Positions 12,019 through 21,989 of a stretch of DNA of 64,000 nucleotides are shown here, one piece after another (the stretch's first letter is position 1; each line of letters opens with the position of its first letter). The DNA is from a bacterium HR40 (GTDB taxonomy: Bacteria; Pseudomonadota; Alphaproteobacteria; Geminicoccales; Geminicoccaceae): NCBI GenBank assembly GCA_002898275.1, contig BEIQ01000004.1, forward strand, positions 62,001 to 126,000, read 5' to 3'. The position numbers were made by a program, and so were the translations under genes. The notes below the pieces were generated by a model that saw only the letters and a program-made list of their open reading frames with translations, did no database searches and was not told the origin of the DNA.

Positions 12019-13400
12019 GGCGCGCGTCCCTCGGCTCGCGGCCGCAGGAGTTGTCCCACGAGCGTCCGGAAACACTCGCCCCGGTGCTCGAAATTGCGGA
12101 ACTGATCGAAGGACGCGCAGGCCGGAGCCAGCAGCACCACGGGCTCCGGTTCGCCCCCCGCACGCGCGGCGCAAAAGGCGCGGTCCACCGCCTCGGCGAG
12201 CGAATCGCAGCAGCTCACGGGAAAGTCGGACGCAAAGGTACGGGCGAGCTCCATCGCCGCTTCGCCGATGAAGAACCCATGCCTGACGCCGCCCACCACC
12301 GGCTTCAGGCTCTCAAACCCCCCTGGCTTGGGTCGTCCGCCGGCGATCCAGTAGATGGAGCGGAAGGCAGAAAGGCTTCTCGCCGCTGCATCGGGATTGG
12401 TGGCCTTGCTGTCGTTGACGAACATCACACCGGCGATGCGTCCCACCTCCTCCATGCGGTGCGGCAGGCCGGTGAAGGTGGCGAGACCGGCGAGCAGGGA
12501 CTCCGGCGTGGCGCCGAGAAGGCGGGCGGCGGCGAAAGCGGCGGCGATGTTCTGCCGGTTGTGCGCACCCCTGAGGCGGATGCGGCCCTCGAGGGGATAC
12601 TGCCGCTCGCTCGCCCCGAGACGGTCGACGAGGCGGCCCTCGACCATGCCGACCGCTACGTCTTGGGCGTGCATCCCGCTCACCCGCACCACCGATCGCC
12701 CACGAGCCGCGAGCTCTCGGGCGAGGGCCGCGCTCGGCCCGTCGTCCGTCGCCACCACCGCCACCCCTCGCCCATCTTGCTGCTCGAACAAGCGGCGTTT
12801 GGCGGCGATATAGCGGGCAAGCGACCCGTGACGGTCGAGGTGATCGGGCGACAGGTTGAGCCAGATCCCGATCGCGGTCCGCAGATGGTCGCAGAGGTCG
12901 AGTTGGAAGGAGGAGAGCTCGAGCACGGCGATCGCTCCGGTCGGGGGATCGAGGTCGAAGACCGGGGTGCCGATGTTGCCGCCGGCGACCGCAGGGAGGC
13001 CAGCCTGTACCAGGAGATGATGGAGCAGGGCGGTGGTGGTGGACTTGCCGTTCGAGCCGGTCACCCCGACGAGCTGGAGGTCTGGTCGGCTATCGGCAAA
13101 CAGCTGCACGTCACCGCAGATCGGAATGCCCGTCGCTCGTGCCTCGGCCACGAGCGGGTGCGGGATCGGGAAATCCAGGGGCACCCCGGGGCTCACCACC
13201 AGCAGGGCGACATCCCGCAGGTCCGCTTGGCTGCCGATCGCGAGACCGAGGGCCCGGGCGCGCTCGCACGCTTCCGGCCGATCGTCCCATACGACGGGCT
13301 CCGCACCCGCCTGGCGCAGCGCCCGGCCGACGGCTTCGCCGCTCTTGGCGAAGCCGAGGATGCCGACGCGCCGTCCGCGGAGCTCCTCGAGGGCGGGCAT
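12015..13400 (-). CDS. murD: UDP-N-acetylmuramoylalanine--D-glutamate ligase
   Basis: Adds D-glutamate to UDP-MurNAc-L-Ala. The 461-aa product has the N-terminal GILGFAKSGEAV fold, SPGVPLDFP, the P-loop GVTGSNGKSTTT at about 112-123, GNIGTPV, ELSSFQLD, LNLSPDHLDRH, GLPHRMEEV and FVNDSKATN. These are all characteristic of MurD. ATG at 13400 is preceded by a GAGGTAGG ribosome-binding region. Only 5 bp separate it from mraY. Confidence 0.97.
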   Translation of the reverse strand: MPALEELRGRRVGILGFAKSGEAVGRALRQAGAEPVVWDDRPEACERARALGLAIGSQADLRDVALLVVSPGVPLDFPIPHPLVAEARATGIPICGDVQLFADSRPDLQLVGVTGSNGKSTTTALLHHLLVQAGLPAVAGGNIGTPVFDLDPPTGAIAVLELSSFQLDLCDHLRTAIGIWLNLSPDHLDRHGSLARYIAAKRRLFEQQDGRGVAVVATDDGPSAALARELAARGRSVVRVSGMHAQDVAVGMVEGRLVDRLGASERQYPLEGRIRLRGAHNRQNIAAAFAAARLLGATPESLLAGLATFTGLPHRMEEVGRIAGVMFVNDSKATNPDAAARSLSAFRSIYWIAGGRPKPGGFESLKPVVGGVRHGFFIGEAAMELARTFASDFPVSCCDSLAEAVDRAFCAARAGGEPEPVVLLAPACASFDQFRNFEHRGECFRTLVGQLLRPRAEGRAP

Positions 13401-13405
13401 GGGAC

Positions 13406-14551
13406 CTACCTCAACTTGAGGGTGGAAAGACCGATCAGGGCCAAGATCGCCGCGACGATCCAGAAGCGGATGACGATAGTCGGCTCCTGCCACCCCTTTC
13501 TCTCGAAGTGGTGGTGGAGCGGCGCCATGCGGAAGACCCGCCGACCGGTGAGCTTGAAAGAGAGTACCTGGACGATCACCGAGACCGCCTCGAGCACGAA
13601 CAGCCCCCCGACGATCGCCAGCACGAGCTCGTGCTTGGCTGCCACCGCCACGGCGCCGAGCGCACCTCCGGTCGACAGCGATCCGGTGTCGCCCATGAAC
13701 ACCATCGCCGGCGGCGCGTTGAACCACAGAAAACCCATGGAGGCGCCGACCATCGCCCCGCAAAAAACGGCGAGTTCGCCAGTGCCGGGGACATAGGGAA
13801 TGCCGAGATAATTGGCGAAGATGGCATTGCCCGCGAGATAGGCGATGAGGGCGAAACAGCTCGCTGCGATCATCACCGGACCGATGGCGAGTCCGTCGAG
13901 ACCGTCGGTCAGGTTGACCGCATTGGAAGAGCCGACCACCACGAAGGCCCCCATGAGGGGGAAGAAGGGCCCGAGCGGGATCAGCAGGTCCTTGAAGAAC
14001 GGCACGGCGAGCGAGGTGCCGAGCGGCACCGGCAGGAGGTTGCCGAGGATCCAGGCCGCGATCACCGCCACCACCGTCTGGGCGGCGAACTTCACTCGTG
14101 CCGGCAGCCCCTTGTAGCGGTAGGCGTAGTCGTCCGCCTGGCGGTAGCGCAGCTTGAGCCAGTCGTCGGCAAAGCCGATAGCGCCGTAGGTGAGGGTCAC
14201 CGCCAGTACCGTCCACACGAAGGGGTTCCGCCAGTCGACCCAGAGCAGAGTGGAGAGCGTGAGGGTGAGGAGGATCAGGAGGCCGCCCATGGTCGGGGTC
14301 GACTGCTTGAGGAGCACTCGAGGATCGGTCCGCGCGTCGTCGACCGCGACCGCGCTCGCGGCCGAGACGGGATGGCGATTGTGCGGCATGCCATTTTGCG
14401 TAGCCCGCAGCCAGCGGATGAGGGGCGGGCCGAGGAGGAAGCTCAAGAAGAGGGCGGTCATCACCGCGCCGCCAGTGCGGAAGGTGAGGTAGCGGAAGAC
14501 GTTGAAGGCGCCGATCTGGTCGGCGAGCGGATAGAGCAAATGGTAGAGCAT
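13406..14551 (-). CDS. mraY: Phospho-MurNAc-pentapeptide transferase (lipid I synthase)
   Basis: Polytopic membrane enzyme transferring phospho-MurNAc-pentapeptide to undecaprenyl phosphate. The 381-aa product has about ten membrane helices, STPTMGG, the catalytic-region GFADDWLK aspartates, [13 protein letters not shown], and the MAPLHHHFE(R)KGW histidine motif near the end. The loop between the first helices (around [17 protein letters not shown]) looks longer than in common homologues. A GGGAGGA ribosome-binding site precedes the ATG. murF ends 2 bp upstream. Confidence 0.97.
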   Translation of the reverse strand: MLYHLLYPLADQIGAFNVFRYLTFRTGGAVMTALFLSFLLGPPLIRWLRATQNGMPHNRHPVSAASAVAVDDARTDPRVLLKQSTPTMGGLLILLTLTLSTLLWVDWRNPFVWTVLAVTLTYGAIGFADDWLKLRYRQADDYAYRYKGLPARVKFAAQTVVAVIAAWILGNLLPVPLGTSLAVPFFKDLLIPLGPFFPLMGAFVVVGSSNAVNLTDGLDGLAIGPVMIAASCFALIAYLAGNAIFANYLGIPYVPGTGELAVFCGAMVGASMGFLWFNAPPAMVFMGDTGSLSTGGALGAVAVAAKHELVLAIVGGLFVLEAVSVIVQVLSFKLTGRRVFRMAPLHHHFERKGWQEPTIVIRFWIVAAILALIGLSTLKLR

Positions 14552-14552
14552 C

Positions 14553-15947
14553 TCAAACGTCCTCCCGCGCGACCGCCTGTTCGCCGAGGGCGTCGACGAT
14601 CCGCCCCATGCCGCTCGCGTTCGACCCCTTGACGAGGATCACGTCGCCGGCCGCGAGCTCGGCCCGAACCGGTTCCAAAAGATCCTCCGCCGAAGCCGTC
14701 CAGGCACCGCGCAACTCCACCGGCAGGGCCTGCCACAAGTGTCGCATCGCCTCGCCGCAGACGAAGACCCGCGCCACACCCGCCGCCACCAGCTCGGTGG
14801 CGAGCGCCGCATGCAGCTCGCCGGTTCGCTCGCCGAGTTCGGCCATCTCGCCGAGCACCGCGATCCGCCGCCCGGGATAGAGGGCGAGCGTGGCGATCGC
14901 AGCCCGCATCGAGGCCGGATTGGCATTGTAGGAATCGTCGACGACGGTTGCCACCCCGCCGCCCGCCAGTCGGATCGACCGGCGAGTGCCTCGGCCGCGA
15001 GGTAGGGCGAAATCCCCGAGCGCTGCCGCCGCCCGTTCGGGATCGACGCCGAGCGCGGCACAAGCCGCGAGCACCGCGAGACTGTTCATCACCCAGTGGC
15101 GACCCGGCACCGACAGTCCGTAGCGGATCGGTACTCCGAGAATCCGCGCCTCGACCGAGCTTCCCGCAGGGCCGATGTCGGCCGCGAGCAGGCTGGCGTC
15201 GGCCTCGGCGGTCGTGCCAAAGACCAGGATCCTGGGCACGCCGACCTCTTCGGCGATTCGCCGCAAGAGCGGGAAATGGGGGTTGTCGGCCGGCAGGACC
15301 GCGACCTGGGGCGGCGGGGTGCAGGCGAAAATCTCCGCCTTGGCGCGGGCGATCGCTGTCTCGTCCGGGAAGAAGCCGATATGCGCTGGCGCGATCCAAG
15401 TGACGATGGCCACTTGGGGGCGCACTTGGGCGACCAGGGCCCGGATCTCTCCAGGCCGGTTCATGCCGAGTTCGAAGACGGCAAACCGGCAATCCGCAGG
15501 CAGCCGCGCGAGACTCAAGGGCACGCCCCAATGGTTGTTGTGGCTGGCCGCACTGGCGTGGGTCCGCCCCTCGCGGGCGAGCACGTGGCGCAACGCTTCC
15601 TTCGTTCCGGTCTTGCCGACGCTGCCGGTCACGGCGACGATCCGCGCGCGGCTCCGCGCTCGTGCGAACTGTCCCAAATCGACCAACGCGCGCTGCGTAT
15701 CGGCCACCCCGATGCACGGCCCGAGCTCGGGGATCGCTGCATCGGTCGCCACGATTGCCGCCGCGGCACCGCGGGCGAAGGCATCGGCAAGGAACGCGTG
15801 GCCGTCGTGACGCGGACCGCGCAGCGCCACGAACAGGTCCCCCGGCTCGAGCGTGCGGCTGTCGATCGACACGCCCGTAGCCTGCCAACCGGAAGGGCCG
15901 CGGCCCTCCGTCGCGAGGAGCACCTCTTGCGCCGTCCACAGGCTCAT
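14553..15947 (-). CDS. murF: UDP-MurNAc-tripeptide--D-Ala-D-Ala ligase
   Basis: Adds the D-Ala-D-Ala dipeptide made by Ddl to complete the UDP-MurNAc-pentapeptide. The 464-aa product shows [14 protein letters not shown], the P-loop [11 protein letters not shown] at about 107-117, [21 protein letters not shown], and [11 protein letters not shown]. The start is the ATG overlapping the murE stop (ATGA). The VGKTGTK form of the P-loop is the usual MurF variant. Confidence 0.97.
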   Translation of the reverse strand: MSLWTAQEVLLATEGRGPSGWQATGVSIDSRTLEPGDLFVALRGPRHDGHAFLADAFARGAAAAIVATDAAIPELGPCIGVADTQRALVDLGQFARARSRARIVAVTGSVGKTGTKEALRHVLAREGRTHASAASHNNHWGVPLSLARLPADCRFAVFELGMNRPGEIRALVAQVRPQVAIVTWIAPAHIGFFPDETAIARAKAEIFACTPPPQVAVLPADNPHFPLLRRIAEEVGVPRILVFGTTAEADASLLAADIGPAGSSVEARILGVPIRYGLSVPGRHWVMNSLAVLAACAALGVDPERAAAALGDFALPRGRGTRRSIRLAGGGVATVVDDSYNANPASMRAAIATLALYPGRRIAVLGEMAELGERTGELHAALATELVAAGVARVFVCGEAMRHLWQALPVELRGAWTASAEDLLEPVRAELAAGDVILVKGSNASGMGRIVDALGEQAVAREDV

Positions 15948-17404
15948 GGTGCGCTCCCGGCTCGCGCCAGCCGCTGCACCATCTCGATGTCGTCGAACGG
16001 CAGTACCTGTCTGCCGATGACCTGCCCGCGCTCGTGCCCCTTGCCGGCGACGAGCAGCGCGTCGTCGCGGCCGACGGCGGCGATCCCGGCGGCGATCGCT
16101 TCTGCCCGGTCGCCGACCTCCCGCGCCTCTGGCCCGCAGCCGGCCAGGATCTGGGCGCGAATCCGTGCCGGATCCTCGCTCCGCGGATTGTCGTCGGTGA
16201 CGATCACGAGATCCGCCGCTCTCGTCGCGATCTCCCCCATGAGCGGCCGCTTGCCGGGATCGCGGTCGCCGCCACAGCCGAAGACCACGACGATGCGACC
16301 CGCAACGTGTCGCCGCAGGGCCGCGAGCGCCTTTTCGAGCGCGTCCGGCGTGTGGGCATAGTCGACGAACAGGCGGCCGCCGGACGGTGCCCGAGCGACG
16401 AGCTGCATCCGGCCTCTCACCCCGGAAAGCCGCGGGATCGCCTGGCGCAGAACCGCGAGCGGGACGCCCGAGGCGTAGGCGATCGCCGCGGCACAGAGAA
16501 TGTTCCATGCCTGAAAGGAACCATAGAGCGGCACCTCGACGGACAGCTCTTCGCCCGCCAGAAGCAGTCGCAGTCCTAGACCGTCGGGGCGTTCCGCGCC
16601 GGCGAGCAGTCGAAAGTCGCGGCCGTTGCGGCCGTAAGTCAGAAGCCGCGCTCCCCGCTCCGCGACCATCGCCGCAAGGCGCGGAAACTCCGGCACATCG
16701 GCATCGAGCACGGCCGTGCCGCCTGGTCGCAGCAGCACCTCGAACAGGCGCGCCTTGGCGCGGAAATAGGCTTCGACACTGCCATGATAGTCGAAATGGT
16801 CGCGACTGAGATTGGTGAAGGCGGCGATGTCGACCGCAAGCCCATCGAGGCGGCGCTGGTCGAGGCCGTGGCTCGACGCCTCGAGGGCGAGGTGGGTGAC
16901 CCCGAGGCGGGCGAGCCGATCGAGGGTGCGGTGGAGGGTGAGGGCATCGGGCGTGGTCAGCCCGCCCGTTTCCCCGAGGCCCGCCGGCTCGAGACCGAGG
17001 GTGCCGAGGCTGGCGGCGTGCAGTCCGGCATGCTGCCAGAGCTGACGGGCGAAGCTCACGGTCGAGCTCTTGCCGTTGGTGCCGGTGACCGCAGCGATCA
17101 CGTTCGGCCGGCCCGGATGGAAGCGGGCGGCGAGCCGCGCGAAGGCCTGTCTGGGATCGGCGGCGATCAGCTTCGGCACGTCGCCCGGGACCCGCGCGGC
17201 GTCGGCGTCGCCGACCAGCACCGCGACAGCACCGCGGGCGAGCGCCTCGGCGAGGAAGGTCAGGCCGTGGGCGCGCGTGCCGGGGAGCGCGGCGAACACG
17301 TCGCCAGGCCGCACGCTGCGGCTGTCGGCGGCGAGACCCGAGACCTCCCGATCGGAGGCGGCATCGAGGCGGATCGCCTCATCGACCAGCATCGAGAGCC
17401 GCAA
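15944..17404 (-). CDS. murE: UDP-MurNAc-L-Ala-D-Glu--meso-diaminopimelate ligase
   Basis: Third amino-acid-adding Mur ligase. The 486-aa product has DSRSVRPGDVFAALPG, the P-loop TGTNGKSST at about 107-115, TTPDALTLH, SSHGLDQ(R)R, NLSRDHFDYHG, DYAHTPDALE and GCGGDRDPGKRP. The DNPR motif, which selects meso-diaminopimelate rather than lysine, is present. A TTG start at 17404 is chosen because GGAGG lies 7 nt upstream and the N-terminus then reads MRLSMLV as in homologues. An ATG four codons later is the alternative. The 5' end overlaps ftsI by 26 nt. Confidence 0.96.
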   Translation of the reverse strand: MRLSMLVDEAIRLDAASDREVSGLAADSRSVRPGDVFAALPGTRAHGLTFLAEALARGAVAVLVGDADAARVPGDVPKLIAADPRQAFARLAARFHPGRPNVIAAVTGTNGKSSTVSFARQLWQHAGLHAASLGTLGLEPAGLGETGGLTTPDALTLHRTLDRLARLGVTHLALEASSHGLDQRRLDGLAVDIAAFTNLSRDHFDYHGSVEAYFRAKARLFEVLLRPGGTAVLDADVPEFPRLAAMVAERGARLLTYGRNGRDFRLLAGAERPDGLGLRLLLAGEELSVEVPLYGSFQAWNILCAAAIAYASGVPLAVLRQAIPRLSGVRGRMQLVARAPSGGRLFVDYAHTPDALEKALAALRRHVAGRIVVVFGCGGDRDPGKRPLMGEIATRAADLVIVTDDNPRSEDPARIRAQILAGCGPEAREVGDRAEAIAAGIAAVGRDDALLVAGKGHERGQVIGRQVLPFDDIEMVQRLARAGSAP

Positions 17405-19100
17405 GGCGTTCCTCCGGATGCCCCGTCAGGGCGTGGGGTGTTTCGCTCACCAGGAGTCGTTCTCTCAAGGCCTGCAGGGTCTCGCCCTCGGTGGGTGGAA
17501 CCCCGAGCAGCGGTCCGCTACGGTCGACGATGCGCGCCACGACCGGTGCCGCCGTCCAGCCGCCGTAGCGGAAGCCGTAGGTCGACGCATCGCCCTTGGG
17601 CTCGTCGAGGCTCACGAGCACGAGATAGCGCGGCTGGTCGATGGGGAAGATACCGACGAACGAGGCCACCACTTCGCCCGAGCGATAACCCCGGCGCTGG
17701 CTCGCCGGCTTGTCGGCGGTCCCCGTCTTGCCGCCCAAGGCATAGCGCGACAGCCGCGCTCGCGTGCCGGTACCCTTCTCGACAGTGAGCCACAACAGCC
17801 AGCGCAGGTCGGTGACCGTCCGTTGCGAGATCAACTGCGGTCCGGGCTCGGGCGCCCCGGCCAGGCGCAGCAGGGTGGGACGCAGCAGGCGGCCGCTGCC
17901 GACGAGGGAGGCGGTGGCGTTGGCGAACTGCAAGGGACTGACAGCGATCCCATGGCCGAAAGAGACGGTGGCGGCGACGATCTCGGGCCAGCGCGAGGGC
18001 AACAGCGGCGGCGTACGATCGGGGAGCTCGACCGCCAGAGGCCGGTCGAAGCCGAGCTTGCGGAGGAAGGCCTGCTCGGCCTCCCCGCCGCCAGCGGCAA
18101 AGGCCATGCGAGCGGTGCCGATGTTGGAGGAATAGGCGATGATTTCGGGTACCGACAACGGTCGCCTTTTGGCGTGATCGTCGCGGATCCGGTGACGGCC
18201 GATGCGCAGCGGCTCGGTAGCGTCGAAGCGGTCGGACAGGCCCACCTTGCCCGAATCGAGGGCCATCGCCGCGGTGATGACTTTGAACAGCGAGCCGAGC
18301 TCGTAGATGTTGCCGGTACAGCTGTTGCGTCGTTCGCTCGGCCCCGTTCGCTGCCAACGGTTGGGATCGAACTCGGGAAGGCTCACGAGGGCCAAGAGTT
18401 CGCCGCTTTCCACGTCCTGGACGAGCCCGCAGGCGGCGCGGGCGCGGAAGCGCTTCACCGCCTCGCCCACCTCTTCGTGGACGATTTGCTGGACCCGCAG
18501 ATCGAGGGAAAGCACGAGGGGCTCGGGGTCCTCGCGCAGGCGGCGGTCGAGGGCGAGCTCGATGCCGGAGAGCCCCTGCTGGTCGACGCCGGTGAACCCG
18601 ACGACGTGGCCGGCGAGCTCGCCCTGCGGCCAGATGCGCTTGCGGCGAGGCAAGAAGTGGAGCCCCTTGAGACCGAGCTCCATCACCCCGCGAAGTTGCT
18701 CGGCCGACAGCTCCCGGTCGACCCAGGCGAACCGCCGACCGGCTAGGAACCGCCGCTCGAGCTCGGCGGCATCGACTTCGCCGAGTACCCGGGCGAGCGC
18801 TTGGGCGGCGAGTGCCGGATCGCCGACGTTGGCCGGATCGGCGGCGAGGGCGTAAGTGGTGACGTCGGTGGCGAGCAGACGACCGCGGCGGTCGACGATA
18901 TCGGCTCTCGCCGGCTGCTCCTCGCCGTCCACCGTCGCGGCCGGGCGGGGCTGGTCGCGCTCGCTCGCGCGCTCGCCGAGATCGATCAACCGCACGCCCA
19001 TGCTGGTGAAGGCGACGGCCAGCGCCACCGCCACCACGCGCAGACGCAGCCGGGCTGCGGCGAGCCCCGTCGACCCGGGACCGCCGGCGGACGCGCTCAC
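17379..19100 (-). CDS. ftsI: Peptidoglycan D,D-transpeptidase FtsI (PBP3)
   Basis: Division-specific class B penicillin-binding protein that crosslinks septal peptidoglycan with FtsW. The 573-aa product has one N-terminal membrane helix (about residues 17-40) and a PBP dimerisation domain beginning at DIVDRRGRLLA. The transpeptidase domain carries the SLFK active-site tetrad (Ser270-Lys273), SSN (about 324-326) and KTGTA. The start is a GTG overlapping the ftsL stop as GTGA. Both the FtsL-FtsI-MurE order and the bitopic topology support FtsI. Confidence 0.97.
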   Translation of the reverse strand: MSASAGGPGSTGLAAARLRLRVVAVALAVAFTSMGVRLIDLGERASERDQPRPAATVDGEEQPARADIVDRRGRLLATDVTTYALAADPANVGDPALAAQALARVLGEVDAAELERRFLAGRRFAWVDRELSAEQLRGVMELGLKGLHFLPRRKRIWPQGELAGHVVGFTGVDQQGLSGIELALDRRLREDPEPLVLSLDLRVQQIVHEEVGEAVKRFRARAACGLVQDVESGELLALVSLPEFDPNRWQRTGPSERRNSCTGNIYELGSLFKVITAAMALDSGKVGLSDRFDATEPLRIGRHRIRDDHAKRRPLSVPEIIAYSSNIGTARMAFAAGGGEAEQAFLRKLGFDRPLAVELPDRTPPLLPSRWPEIVAATVSFGHGIAVSPLQFANATASLVGSGRLLRPTLLRLAGAPEPGPQLISQRTVTDLRWLLWLTVEKGTGTRARLSRYALGGKTGTADKPASQRRGYRSGEVVASFVGIFPIDQPRYLVLVSLDEPKGDASTYGFRYGGWTAAPVVARIVDRSGPLLGVPPTEGETLQALRERLLVSETPHALTGHPEERLAALDAGR

Positions 19101-19477
19101 GGCAGCCTCTCCGCACCGGTCGGAAGGGGCGGGCGCAACCGCAGCTCCAGCGTGCCGCCGGAGGGGAGGAGCACGGTAACCGGCGAGGCGGCGAGGACGA
19201 GTTCGCGGGCGGTGCCGATCTGGGCAACGGCGACGACCTGCTGCGAGGACACCGGTACCATGCCCAATCCTGCCGCCAAGGTGGCGAGCCGCTGCGGGCG
19301 TGTCAGATAGGCGAAAGACGCCCTGAGGCTCGCCAGATCGGCCGCGGCGAGAGCCATCCGTTCGCGGGTGGCGGCGAGCTGGGCGGCCAGCGCGTCGACC
19401 CGGTAACTCAAATGGTAAACGGCAGCGGCGGCGACCACCACCGCGACAGCCAACACCAGCACCGGGCGAGAGATCAT
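19097..19477 (-). CDS. ftsL: FtsL-like cell division protein
   Basis: Small bitopic protein of 126 aa. It has a hydrophobic helix at about residues 5-22, then a short heptad-like segment ([15 protein letters not shown]) and the motif [15 protein letters not shown], typical of the FtsL C-terminal part in alphaproteobacteria. It lies between rsmH and ftsI, the canonical ftsL position, and overlaps both by 4 nt. Sequence conservation of FtsL is low, so context carries much of the call. Confidence 0.88.
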   Translation of the reverse strand: MISRPVLVLAVAVVVAAAAVYHLSYRVDALAAQLAATRERMALAAADLASLRASFAYLTRPQRLATLAAGLGMVPVSSQQVVAVAQIGTARELVLAASPVTVLLPSGGTLELRLRPPLPTGAERLP

Positions 19478-20439
19478 GCGACCCGCCTCCCTCTCCCGTG
19501 ATCGAGGGCCGGCTCTGCAGCCAATCGCTCGGCGATCCGCAGTCGGGCCGATCGCGCACGCGGGTTGCGGGCGATTTCCTCTGGCTGCGGCTTCACCACC
19601 TTGCGTCGGAGCCAGCGAAAGCTGGTGGCCAGAGGGCGATCGGGCGGCGGCACATGACGCGACGTCGGGGCCGGCCGCCCGCTGCGCGCGTCGACGAACT
19701 GCTTGACCATCCGGTCCTCGAGGGAGTGGAAGGCCACGACGACCAACCGCCCGCCCGGTCGCAGCACGCGCTCCGCGGCAGCCAAACCACGCGCGAGCTC
19801 GCCGAGCTCGTCATTGACCGCGATCCTCAGGGCTTGGAAGGTGCGCGTCGCCGGATGATGTCCGTCCGGTCGCCGACCCACCACACGCTCGACCAAGGCG
19901 GCAAGCTCGCGGGTGGTGCGAAGGGGCCGCTCGCGACGGGCGGCGACGATGGCTCGGGCGATACGGCGGGCGTGCGGCTCCTCGCCGAATGCGTGCAGGA
20001 TGGACGCGAGCTCGTCTTCCGTCGCTTCCGCCAGGATCTCCGCCGCGGTGCGCCCGCCACCGCCCATGCGCATGTCGAGCGGGCCGTCGTAGCGAAAGGA
20101 GAAGCCGCGAGCGGGATCGTCGAGCTGCAGCGAACTCACGCCGAGATCGAAGACGACGCCGTCGACGTCAGCGATCCCGGCCTGGGCGAGCAGACGGTCG
20201 AGGGCACCGAAGGTTCCCTCCAGCATCGTGAAGCGCGGCTCGTCCTGCGCCAGCGCACGCCCGCGCGCCACCGCCGCCCGATCGCGGTCAATGGCCACGA
20301 CTCGGCAACGAGCAGCGGCGAGGATCGCCCGGCTGTAACCACCTCCGCCGAATGTGGCATCGACATAGATGCCGCCGTCTCGCGGGGCGAGCGCCTGCAG
20401 CATCTCGTCGAGTAGAACTGGAAGATGTCCGCTCTCCAT
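19474..20439 (-). CDS. rsmH: 16S rRNA (cytosine1402-N4)-methyltransferase RsmH (MraW)
   Basis: SAM-dependent enzyme methylating N4 of C1402 in 16S rRNA. The 321-aa product has the [10 protein letters not shown] start, [17 protein letters not shown] loop, [42 protein letters not shown] and [13 protein letters not shown], all diagnostic. It is the first gene of the dcw run here. mraZ, which usually precedes it, is absent. Confidence 0.97.
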   Translation of the reverse strand: MESGHLPVLLDEMLQALAPRDGGIYVDATFGGGGYSRAILAAARCRVVAIDRDRAAVARGRALAQDEPRFTMLEGTFGALDRLLAQAGIADVDGVVFDLGVSSLQLDDPARGFSFRYDGPLDMRMGGGGRTAAEILAEATEDELASILHAFGEEPHARRIARAIVAARRERPLRTTRELAALVERVVGRRPDGHHPATRTFQALRIAVNDELGELARGLAAAERVLRPGGRLVVVAFHSLEDRMVKQFVDARSGRPAPTSRHVPPPDRPLATSFRWLRRKVVKPQPEEIARNPRARSARLRIAERLAAEPALDHGRGRRVA

Positions 20440-20888
20440 GGTCGACTATCCAGAGGTATCCGCGCTCGCCAATGCTCGTGGCACGAGAACGCATGAACCG
20501 TCACCCTGCCCACGGAGGCCGGAACTCGATGACGACCACTTTGCCGGACGGTACACCCGCTGGTCGTGCAATATCGAGAGCCAGAAAATCCACAGAGCAA
20601 CGACGACCGACATACGGTTAGCGCACCGTAATGGCACTTCGCGTCATCGACTGTTCTTTGCCTGTCCGCATACGCGCGACCGGCAGCTGCAGCCGGACGG
20701 GCATTGCGCGTTGCGTGCGTGTTACACTTTATCTGCGGGGCGAGTGGCGGTCAAGTGTCTCCGCCCGAGACGCGACCTCAGCACGAGCTCGCAACTCCAT
20801 GAACGGCAAGCAGATTTGCCATGCGAAAACAAACCTGTGGACAAACCCGGGAAAGGGCTGGGATCGATCCGCGTTCGGCTGGGGCGGA
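20440..20888. other. Intergenic region between rsmH and rnpB
   Basis: About 450 bp without a convincing gene. It separates the 3' end of RNase P RNA from the rsmH start, both on the minus strand. It contains a good minus-strand promoter candidate (see next feature) and no MraZ coding sequence or remnant. No array of TGGG MraZ boxes is visible. Two TCCACA-containing motifs near 20585 and 20834 are too isolated to mark a replication origin. No clear rnpB terminator hairpin with T-tract was recognised. Confidence 0.6.
20726..20754 (-). promoter_or_regulatory. Candidate sigma-70 promoter for the dcw cluster
   Basis: On the minus strand, TTGACC (20749-20754) and TAAAGT (20726-20731) are separated by exactly 17 bp. 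They match the consensus -35 at 5/6 and -10 at 4/6. Transcription would begin near 20719 and give a roughly 280-nt leader before rsmH. No other minus-strand start lies between. Predicted by eye only. Confidence 0.45.
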
Positions 20889-21236
<348 letters not shown>

Positions 21237-21265
<29 letters not shown>

Positions 21266-21986
21266 TCCCCACCGGAAAGATGGGCAATCCGCCTTCCTGC
21301 GACAAGCCGGCCGCTCCCTCGAGCAGCGCCATGGTGCGGCCGTCGAGCACGCCGTCGACGCGTTCCGGCCGGAACCGCCGTTGGAATGCCCGGATGCAAT
21401 CGGCGAAGCCGGTGTCGGGCAAATCGCGGCGATAGCCGACGCAGCGCAGGAGATGCGCCGCGCGCAAGGGATCGACGGGGCGCACCGCCGCGGCATCGGT
21501 GGGCCATATGGCGAGGCCGCGGGCGGCGAGCCGGACCCAGGGGAACAACTCCCCCGGATCGCGCTTGCGTGCCGGGGCGATGTCGCTGTGGCCGACGATA
21601 TCCCGCGGCGCGATCGGGTGGCGGGCGCGGATCCTCTCGAGCAGTGCGCACAGCGCGTCGATCTGGGCTGCGGGAAAGGGCCGGTAGCCGAAATCGTGGC
21701 CCGGATTGACGAGCTCGATGCCGATCGACACGCTGTTGGGGTCGTTCCACTCGCGCCATGCCGAGACCCCCGCGTGCCAGGCCCGCAGAGGCTCGGGCAC
21801 GAGGGAGTAGATCGTCCCATCCTCGTCGATGAGATAGTGGGCGCTCACGCGGCTCGCCGGATCGCACAGACGCCGCAGCGCCGAAGCGGCATCCGGCATG
21901 CCCGTATAGTGCAGCACCACGAGCCGGATGTTGGCCGGATCCTGGCGTCGATCGAAGTTCGGGGAAACGACGACTCGGACGCGCAC
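21237..21986 (-). CDS. N-acetylmuramoyl-L-alanine amidase, AmiD-like
   Basis: Amidase_2/PGRP-fold zinc amidase cleaving the MurNAc-L-Ala bond. The 249-aa product has LVVLHYTGM with the first zinc histidine near residue 26, the AHYLIDEDG strand, SIGIELVN, and GHSDIAPARKRDPGELFPW with the second histidine and the aspartate ligand. The C-terminal part (DTGFADCIRAFQRRFRPERVDG) resembles a peptidoglycan-binding PG_binding_1 repeat. The GTG start leaves a 3-bp gap after the TIGR02302 gene. No signal peptide is obvious, so a cytoplasmic AmpD-like role in recycling is possible. Its last nine codons lie inside the rnpB 5' region. Confidence 0.9.
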
Positions 21987-21989
21987 GGC

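Noticed and set aside
20580-20850. Possible replication origin (TCCACA motifs resembling DnaA boxes)
   Set aside because: Only two imperfect motifs, no cluster, no AT-rich unwinding element, and no dnaA, dnaN or gidA nearby.
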